Positions 1 to 4,873 of a DNA stretch of 8,126 nt are shown here, one piece after another; positions within the stretch are counted from its first letter, which is position 1, and every line of letters starts with the position of its first letter. Origin of the DNA: an uncultured Clostridia bacterium. Its GTDB lineage: Bacteria; Bacillota; Clostridia; Christensenellales; Aristaeellaceae. The position numbers were made by a program, and so were the translations under genes. The notes beneath the pieces were generated by a model. That model was not told the DNA's origin. It saw nothing but the letters and a program-made list of their open reading frames with translations, and did no database searches. Where the stretch lies: positions 1-8,126 of the forward strand of contig CAKUFA010000056.1 in assembly GCA_934647165.1 (NCBI GenBank), written 5' to 3'.

Positions 1-100
1 AGCTCCGACGGCACTTTTTCAAAGCTCCGACGGCACTTTTTCAAAGCTCCGACGGCACTTTTTCAAAGCTCCGACGGCACTTTTTCAAAGCTCCGACGGG
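1..100. repeat. 22-bp perfect tandem repeat array, cut by left edge
   Basis: Four identical 22-base units start at 1, 23, 45 and 67, and a fifth partial unit (AGCTCCGACGGG) begins at 89. Each unit has a GC-rich half starting AGCTCCGACGG and a T-rich half containing CACTTTTTCAA. The array runs off the left edge, so its true length is unknown. There are no spacers between units. Because 22 is not a multiple of three, any reading frame shifts from unit to unit, and on the minus strand every frame soon meets TGA, so this is not a coding repeat. The last CACTTTTTCA (78-87) can pair with TGAAAAAG..GTG (106-117), with a two-base bulge, closing the array with a possible hairpin. The function is not known to me. 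Confidence 0.93.
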
Positions 101-385
101 CTGACTGAAAAAGAGTGATCAAATTGACCGCAAGTGGGTCAATGCGGAAAATTCTCTTGTAAAGCCCAAACAATGCATTGCGGCCGAGCGAAGCAATGGC
201 CGCATCGAGCACAGTTCCTGTGCGCTGCATCTGAAAAAACATGGTTAGTTTCACTCATCCGTCAGCCAGTATATCACAGAATATCCAAATTTTCTATGGT
301 CAAAAAATAAACAAGTGTTTGCCAGAAAGGACATTGGCAGGAAACCGGGGGCGCGATGGAGAATCGGAGTAACATCACCCGCTGC
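101..385. other. Gene-free spacer with clustered inverted repeats
   Basis: No convincing gene lies here. Several short inverted repeats are visible: ATTGACC (123-129) with GGTCAAT (137-143) around a 7-base loop; the perfect palindrome CAATGCATTG (171-180); two overlapping pairs, CATTGC (176-181) with GCAATG (193-198) and GCGGCC (180-185) with GGCCGC (198-203); and GCACAG (209-214) with CTGTGC (218-223) around TTC. From about 240 the sequence becomes AT-rich, as expected for a promoter region of the following kinase, but I see no -35/-10 pair I would defend. TGAAA (232-236) and TTTCA (249-253) form a 5-bp dyad with a 12-base spacer that could be an operator. A 63-codon minus-strand ORF (254-63) ends inside the tandem repeat and is not convincing. 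Confidence 0.5.
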
Positions 386-394
386 AAAGGGAGG
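386..394 (+). promoter_or_regulatory. Ribosome binding site that decides the kdgK start
   Basis: AAAGGGAGG is a good Shine-Dalgarno match. It lies 12 bases before ATG 407 and 6 bases before an in-frame TTG at 401. The more upstream in-frame ATG at 356 has no comparable site at a workable distance. Translation therefore probably starts at 401 or 407, not 356. Confidence 0.65.
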
Positions 395-406
395 CTGCGA
401 TTGACC

Positions 407-1495
407 ATGGAACACTGCAATCCGCTTTTCAAGGGGCAGGAAACCGGCAAGAAGTTCATCACCATAGGGGAAATCATGCTGCGCCTGACTCCGCCCAACT
501 ATGACAAAATCCGTGTGGCCACCAATTTTGAGGCCAGCTATGGCGGCAGCGAGGCGAACATCGCCCTCGCGCTTGCCAACCTGGGGGTGGACAGTACCTT
601 CTTTTCCGTGGTGCCGAACAACTCGCTTGGCAAAAGCGCCGTGCGCATGCTGCGCTCCAATGATGTGCACTGCACCCCGGTGATTCTTTCCACCCCGGAG
701 GAAACGCCGACCCACCGCCTGGGTACATACTATCTGGAAACGGGCTACGGCATCCGGGCAAGCAAAGTGATCTATGACCGAAAGCACAGCGCCATGGCGG
801 AATATGATTTTTCCAACGTGGATCTGGACGCACTGCTCACCGGCTTTGACTGGCTGCATCTGAGCGGCATCACACCGGCGTTGGGACCCAACTGTGCCGC
901 CCTGGTGCTGGAAGCCCTGCGCGTGGCCAAACAGAAGGGTATGACCGTCAGCTTTGACGGCAATTTCCGCTCCACCCTTTGGTCCTGGGAAGCGGCGCGG
1001 GATTTCTGCACCCTGTGTCTGCCTTATGTGGATGTGCTGCTTGGCATTGAACCCTATCACCTTTGGCGAGACGAAGCGAACCCTGCCCTTGGCGATGTGA
1101 AGGACGGCGTGCCCCTTCAGCCGACGTATGAGCAGCAGGACGAGATTTTCCAGGCGTTTGTGGAGCGCTATCCCAACATCAAGTGCATCGGCCGGCACGT
1201 ACGCTATGCCCATTCCGGCAGCGAAAACAGCCTGAAGGCCTTCATGTGGTATGAGGGACATACCTTCGAAAGCAGGCTGTATACCTTCACCATCCTGGAT
1301 CGGGTGGGCGGGGGCGACGCGTTTGCCAGCGGCCTGATTTATGCCATGCTGCATGGCTTCCGCCCCATGGACATGGTTAATTTTGCCGTGGCCAGCAGCG
1401 TGCTCAAGCACACCATCCATGGTGACGCCAACATTGTTGACGATGTGGATTCCATCAGGAAATTGATGGACATGAATTACGATATTAAACGTTAA
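407..1495 (+). CDS. kdgK: 2-dehydro-3-deoxygluconokinase (PfkB-family sugar kinase)
   Basis: The 362-residue product should phosphorylate 2-keto-3-deoxygluconate with ATP to give KDPG, the cytosolic step of hexuronate and pectin breakdown before the KDPG aldolase. The homologous part begins with FITIGEIMLRLTPP, and GGSEAN (residues 46-51) is the usual PfkB substrate-side glycine motif. FDGNFRSTLW (183-192) matches the family's D-x-N-x-R segment. GGGDAFASG (301-309) is the C-terminal PfkB signature, with Asp304 as the expected catalytic base. The stretch PYVDVLLGIEPYHLW and the segment RHVRYAHSGSENSLKAFMWY are typical of the clostridial KdgK branch. The start is uncertain: ATG 407 leaves about 17 residues before the conserved region, TTG 401 has better RBS spacing, and ATG 356 would add 17 unconserved residues. 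No aldolase or uronate isomerase gene adjoins it, and its own terminator follows, so it appears to be a single-gene unit. Another 2-keto sugar substrate cannot be excluded. Confidence 0.88.
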   Translation: MEHCNPLFKGQETGKKFITIGEIMLRLTPPNYDKIRVATNFEASYGGSEANIALALANLGVDSTFFSVVPNNSLGKSAVRMLRSNDVHCTPVILSTPEETPTHRLGTYYLETGYGIRASKVIYDRKHSAMAEYDFSNVDLDALLTGFDWLHLSGITPALGPNCAALVLEALRVAKQKGMTVSFDGNFRSTLWSWEAARDFCTLCLPYVDVLLGIEPYHLWRDEANPALGDVKDGVPLQPTYEQQDEIFQAFVERYPNIKCIGRHVRYAHSGSENSLKAFMWYEGHTFESRLYTFTILDRVGGGDAFASGLIYAMLHGFRPMDMVNFAVASSVLKHTIHGDANIVDDVDSIRKLMDMNYDIKR

Positions 1496-1509
1496 AAGCA
1501 CGAAAATGC

Positions 1510-1560
1510 AGCCCCGGCGAGCAAGAAAAACGACTTTTTCTCGCCCTGGGGCTTCTTTTT
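1510..1560 (+). terminator. Rho-independent terminator after kdgK
   Basis: Fifteen bases after the kdgK stop, AGCCCC (1510-1515) pairs with GGGGCT (1548-1553). GGCG pairs with CGCC inside it, and AGAAAAA pairs with TTTTTCT around a CGAC loop, with small bulges. The tract TCTTTTT (1554-1560) follows directly. This is a standard strong intrinsic terminator and ends the kinase transcript before the mutS2 leader. Confidence 0.9.
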
Positions 1561-1572
1561 CGCGCGGCAATG

Positions 1573-1581
1573 TGCTATACT
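1573..1581 (+). promoter_or_regulatory. Extended -10 promoter upstream of the mutS2 leader
   Basis: TGCTATACT (1573-1581) fits an extended -10 element (TG-n-TATAAT, one mismatch in the hexamer). Transcription would start near A1588. There is no good -35 at the right distance, where the sequence is the T-tract of the preceding terminator; extended -10 promoters often tolerate this. If used, it gives mutS2 an untranslated leader of about 315 bases. Another, unseen promoter closer to mutS2 remains possible. Confidence 0.45.
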
Positions 1582-1593
1582 GAAGCCATTAAC

Positions 1594-1621
1594 AGGAGGT
1601 GTGTGGATGTCGGCTCATTAA
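1594..1621 (+). other. Strong RBS with a four-codon ORF (possible leader peptide)
   Basis: AGGAGGT (1594-1600) is a near-perfect Shine-Dalgarno sequence, the best in the plus-strand part of the window. Six bases later comes ATG 1607, which opens ATG TCG GCT CAT TAA (Met-Ser-Ala-His-stop). The unit lies just after the predicted transcription start and about 280 bases before mutS2. It could be a minimal leader peptide, a ribosome standby site, or the remnant start of a lost gene. A GTG at 1599 would open a 76-codon frame, but it overlaps the Shine-Dalgarno site itself and the protein looks like nothing I recognise. Translation is inferred from the signal only. Confidence 0.3.
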
Positions 1622-1890
1622 GGGCAGGGTAAACCTCTTTCGGATACAGGGCGATCCGGAAGCTGTGTTTGCTTTACGCCAAATGAGCGACGCACACGCT
1701 TTTTTTCGTGCAAAAAAGAAGGATAAGCGCCATACAAGAGCCCCTGAAACGCCTGAAAGCGCAGGGGAGAAGTCTTGTTGCCTTTGTTTGCAGGGGCATT
1801 TCGCTGTCCTGTATGGAGAAAAAACATAGCGCGTGTCATTCTCTCCGGCGTGCTGCCCGCAGGTTTTTTTCTGCCCTCAACCAACAAAAA
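1622..1890 (+). other. Long gene-free leader before mutS2 with several hairpins
   Basis: No credible gene is present. Possible stems include CGGAT (1641-1645) with ATCCG (1654-1658). This excludes a second fold in which GGCG (1650-1653) pairs with CGCC (1677-1680) and AAGC (1660-1663) pairs with GCTT (1671-1674). CTTTTTT (1699-1705) can pair with AAAAAAG (1712-1718). CCCCTG (1741-1746) can pair with CAGGGG at 1762-1767, with an inner CGC/GCG, or with the second CAGGGG at 1791-1796. None is followed by a U-tract, so I do not call an attenuator. I recognise no T-box, riboswitch or known small RNA consensus here. The competing pairings make a regulated leader possible but unproven. Confidence 0.35.
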
Positions 1891-1904
1891 GGAGCAAAAA
1901 AACC

Positions 1905-3785
1905 ATGCAGCAGGATTGGAAAACCATTGAATTTGACGTGATTTTGGCGCGCTTGCAGGCCTGTGCCGTATCAGAAGGCGGAAAGCGACGCCTGGAAAGC
2001 CTCACCCCTGGCATGAGCGTGCAGGCATGCCGGGATCGGTTGCAGGAAACAGGAGATGCGCGTGAGCTGATCGAACGTGCGGGAAATCCGCCGCTGGCCA
2101 TGATGCCATCCCTTGCCGAAACGCTGGCACAGTGCGCCCGGGAAGGCATTTTAACCCCGGAGCAATTGGAGGGCGTGGCGGAATTTGCTTTTTCCTGCGG
2201 CAGAATGCGCGCATATCTTGCCAGGGCAAAGGAACAGCTGCCGCGCATGGCCGCTTATGGCGCGGAAATGGCGGATCTAGGCGCATTGGGAGAAGAAATT
2301 GCCGCCTGCGTGCAGGGTGGGCGGGTGACAGATCAAGCGTCCGGCCTGCTGCGGCGGGTACGTCAGCGCATGGCCGAAGCGGAGGGTAAGGTGCGCACCC
2401 TGGCAGAGCAGGCGCTCAGAGGCCGCAGGCAGTATCTGGCGGACGGATATGTGACCATGCGGCAAGGACGCTATGTGCTGCCGGTGGACAGGCGCTACGT
2501 GAGCCAGTTTGGCGGCGTGGTGGTGGAAAAAAGCGCCAAGGGTAACGTGGTCTTCATGGAGCCCGGCAGCGTGGGGAAAATGCAACAGGAATTGGAAGGG
2601 CTGCGGCTGGAAGAGGACGCGGAGGTGCGCCGATTGCTGTATGCCCTCACAGCCAGTGTGAGCGGGCGGGAAGAGGCCATAGGGCGCAACATGAAGCTGA
2701 TGGAGGAGCTGGATGCTGTGTTTGCCAAGGGGCAGCTGAGCCTTGAAATGGCTGCCCGTGCGCCGCAGGTGGCGGACGAAGCGCCCACAAGGCTTTGCGG
2801 GACATATCATCCGCTGCTGGAACGGACGCGTGCCGTGCCCCTTGACCTGGACACGGGCGACTGCCGCGCGGTGGTAATCACCGGCCCCAACACAGGCGGC
2901 AAAACGGTGACGCTCAAAACAGTGGGGCTGCTGACGCTGATGACCCAGTGCGGGCTGCATATTCCCTGCGGGGAAGGCACGCGCATTCGCCTTGCCGACC
3001 GCGTGCTATGCGATATCGGCGACAGTCAGAGCATCCAAAGCAGCCTGTCCACCTTCTCCGGCCATATGACGCAGGTGAAGCGCATCCTGGATGAGGCAAG
3101 CAGGGACAGCCTTGTGCTGCTGGACGAGCTTGGCAGCGGAACGGATCCCAGGGAAGGCATGGGAATCGCACTTGCGGTGCTGGAGGAACTTTTGCGGCGC
3201 GGCTGCGCGCTGCTGACGACCACCCATGACCCCGCTGTTCGAGCCTGGGCAGAAAACGCGCCGGGGGTGCTATGCGCCCGCATGGCCTTTGACCGGGAAA
3301 AGCTCTGCCCCCTGTATCGGTTGGAGCTTGGGGTGAGCGGTGAAAGCTGCGCGATTCATATTGCTCGGCATTTGGGATTGCCGGAAGGGCTGCTTCAGCG
3401 GGCGCAGGCGGCAGCAGAAGGGCGAGCCATGCCGGAAACGCAGCCCATGCATGTGCCGTCAAGCAGGCTTGTGCGCCTGAAACAGGCTGCGCAGCTGCCG
3501 CAATACACCATGGGAGACAGCGTGCGGGTAGCGCCGGGGGGCGAAGTGGGCATTGTCTATCGCCCGGCGGACAATAAAGGAAACTGGCTGGTGCAGGTGC
3601 GCGGGGAGAAACGCGTGGTGAATCACACGCGATTGGCATTGCTGGCCAAAGCGGAAGATCTGTATCCTGCGGGGTATGATTTTTCGATTGTGTTTGACAC
3701 GGTGGCTAATCGGAAAGCCGCGCATTTGATGGAACGGAAGTTTGATAGAAAAGCGGAGGTGGTGATCAAGGAGGGAAAGCGTTAA
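1905..3785 (+). CDS. MutS2-like DNA-binding ATPase lacking the Smr domain
   Basis: The 626-residue protein belongs to the MutS2 branch of the MutS family: it lacks the mismatch-recognition domain and begins directly with the lever/core region. GRYVLPV (189-195) and VVVEKSAKGNVVFMEP (205-220) match the clamp region. The ABC-type ATPase follows, with Walker A GPNTGGKT (327-334), the signature loop DIGDSQSIQSSLSTFSGHM (370-388), Walker B LVLLDE (403-408) and the switch histidine in TTTHD (H441). Canonical MutS2 is about 780 residues and ends in an Smr endonuclease domain. Here that domain is absent. The end is a small GDSVRV...GEVGIVY domain plus an FDTVANRKA segment that I take as a tail peculiar to this subfamily. 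A role in sensing branched or collided-ribosome substrates is known for full MutS2; this form should bind and hydrolyse ATP but not cut through Smr. ATG 1905 is chosen because AAAAAGGAG lies ten bases before it; an ATG at 1833 would add 24 unconserved residues. The gene is monocistronic here. Confidence 0.85.
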   Translation: MQQDWKTIEFDVILARLQACAVSEGGKRRLESLTPGMSVQACRDRLQETGDARELIERAGNPPLAMMPSLAETLAQCAREGILTPEQLEGVAEFAFSCGRMRAYLARAKEQLPRMAAYGAEMADLGALGEEIAACVQGGRVTDQASGLLRRVRQRMAEAEGKVRTLAEQALRGRRQYLADGYVTMRQGRYVLPVDRRYVSQFGGVVVEKSAKGNVVFMEPGSVGKMQQELEGLRLEEDAEVRRLLYALTASVSGREEAIGRNMKLMEELDAVFAKGQLSLEMAARAPQVADEAPTRLCGTYHPLLERTRAVPLDLDTGDCRAVVITGPNTGGKTVTLKTVGLLTLMTQCGLHIPCGEGTRIRLADRVLCDIGDSQSIQSSLSTFSGHMTQVKRILDEASRDSLVLLDELGSGTDPREGMGIALAVLEELLRRGCALLTTTHDPAVRAWAENAPGVLCARMAFDREKLCPLYRLELGVSGESCAIHIARHLGLPEGLLQRAQAAAEGRAMPETQPMHVPSSRLVRLKQAAQLPQYTMGDSVRVAPGGEVGIVYRPADNKGNWLVQVRGEKRVVNHTRLALLAKAEDLYPAGYDFSIVFDTVANRKAAHLMERKFDRKAEVVIKEGKR

Positions 3786-3794
3786 AGGGAAAAT

Positions 3795-3839
3795 AGAATG
3801 GGCTTCGAAAGGGACTTCCTCCCTTTCGAAGCCCATTCT
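3795..3839. terminator. Perfect 20-bp hairpin between convergent mutS2 and holA
   Basis: The arm 3795-3814 (AGAATGGGCTTCGAAAGGGA) is the exact reverse complement of 3820-3839, around a five-base loop CTTCC. It sits between two genes that end toward each other (stops at 3785 and 3853). On the minus strand it is followed by TATTTTCCCTTT, a moderate U-rich tail suited to ending the comEC-holA transcript. On the plus strand no T-tract follows. It probably works as a bidirectional terminator or 3'-end stabiliser. Its arm nearly matches the core of the repeats at 7943-7961 and 8078-8096, so it seems built from two inverted copies of a dispersed repeat. Confidence 0.75.
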
Positions 3840-3852
3840 GTGGCTCCGCGGT

Positions 3853-4860
3853 TCAGTTTGGATTCCGAAGGGCAAAAATCTCCAGCATAGCCTTTTCCAG
3901 CGCCCCTTCCTGATTCAGCTGCCCTGTCTTGATTCGATATTCCGTATTCAGGCAAACATCCACCGCACGGCGCACCTGTCCCCCCGTGTAGCCCCGCGCC
4001 TGCTGAATATACCGGTTCGCCGCAAAGCTTTTTACCCCTAGATTTTGCGTAATCTCCTGCGAGCTCTTCTTTTCGTACTGCATAATTTTCACATGCTGCA
4101 ACAGCCTGTATTGCCGCAGCAGCATAGCCAGAATCCCCAGGCGATCCTGTCCGGCCGTCAGCATATCCCGCATCAGGCGGAAAGCGCGGCCCTGCTGCCC
4201 GGCCACCACTGCGTCCACCATTTCAAACACTGTGCATTCAATGGATCGCGTGGCCAGTGCGCGCACGTCCTCATCCGTCACGCTTTCAGCCTCTCCCGCG
4301 TGGGCGGCCAGTTTTTCAATCTCCGTGCGCAAAAGTCCCGTATCATTGCCCACCGTGAACGCCAGCAGCGATGCGGTAGGCAGCGCGCATTGCTTACCCA
4401 ATGCGGCAAAGGTCTGCACAATCCACCGGTTCAGTTCGCCTTCCTCCAACCGGTCGAAGCACACCACCTGTCCTGCCTTCTTGATGGCCGCCGCCAGCTT
4501 CTTGCGTGCATCTGCTTTTCCGCGCACAAAGAAGATCAGCACCGTGGTATCCGGCATTTGGGACAGATAGGCGCACAGCCGCTCGTCACCCTCGCCGCGG
4601 CCTATAAGCGCAGCATGGTCGCGCACCACCACCAGCCTTTTTTCTGCCAGGAAAGGCAGCGTTTCCACGGCGGCAATCAGCGCATCCGTCGATGGGTTTT
4701 CCATCACCGCTTCGTTCAGCTCCTCCATTCCCTCCGGCAGGATAGCCTTTCGCAGCGCCGTCAATGCACTGTTCTTGATGTTCTCTTCCACGCCCTCAAA
4801 CAGATAAACGCCATGCACCGTTTGCTGTTTGATGCTCTGGGCAAACTCCCTGTAATTCAT
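3853..4860 (-). CDS. holA: DNA polymerase III subunit delta (clamp loader)
   Basis: The 335-residue product is the delta subunit of the replicative clamp loader, which opens the beta sliding clamp and works with delta-prime and tau/gamma. The opening YREFAQSIKQQTVHGVYLFEGVEENIKNSAL is the usual HolA start, with the degenerate, non-hydrolysing nucleotide-fold beginning (YLFEG, where active ATPases have a P-loop). LPFLAEKRLVVVRD is the diagnostic segment before the clamp-contact region. TGLLRTEIEKLAAHAG and the ECTVFEMVDAVVAGQQGRAFRLMRDML helix mark the lid and collar domains, and the length matches the family. ATG 4860 is preceded by AGGAAGGA at six bases; an upstream extension of the frame into comEC has no such site. 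It follows comEC by 13 bases, a common Firmicute order, and is the last gene of the operon. The usual neighbour rpsT does not follow it. Confidence 0.93.
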   Translation of the reverse strand: MNYREFAQSIKQQTVHGVYLFEGVEENIKNSALTALRKAILPEGMEELNEAVMENPSTDALIAAVETLPFLAEKRLVVVRDHAALIGRGEGDERLCAYLSQMPDTTVLIFFVRGKADARKKLAAAIKKAGQVVCFDRLEEGELNRWIVQTFAALGKQCALPTASLLAFTVGNDTGLLRTEIEKLAAHAGEAESVTDEDVRALATRSIECTVFEMVDAVVAGQQGRAFRLMRDMLTAGQDRLGILAMLLRQYRLLQHVKIMQYEKKSSQEITQNLGVKSFAANRYIQQARGYTGGQVRRAVDVCLNTEYRIKTGQLNQEGALEKAMLEIFALRNPN

Positions 4861-4873
4861 GTCCGTTCCTTCC

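Noticed and set aside
1..100. CRISPR array
   Set aside because: Units abut directly with no unique spacers, and no cas gene is present.
63..254. 63-codon minus-strand ORF ending in the tandem repeat
   Set aside because: No clear RBS, its stop is supplied by the repeat, and I do not recognise the product. It could be a gene remnant, but I cannot support it.
241..372. 43-codon plus-strand ORF before kdgK (ATG 241)
   Set aside because: No ribosome binding site and no recognisable sequence; it lies in the AT-rich regulatory stretch.
251..1570. 439-codon minus-strand open frame opposite kdgK
   Set aside because: It is wholly antisense to a gene with clear PfkB motifs, runs through the kdgK terminator, has an unfamiliar composition and no recognisable domain. 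Long antisense frames are common opposite GC-rich genes.
1741..1767. CCCCTG...CAGGGG hairpin as an intrinsic terminator or attenuator
   Set aside because: No U-tract follows the stem, so termination there cannot be supported.
1599..1829. 76-codon plus-strand ORF from GTG 1599
   Set aside because: Its start codon overlaps the Shine-Dalgarno site, and the product resembles no family I know.
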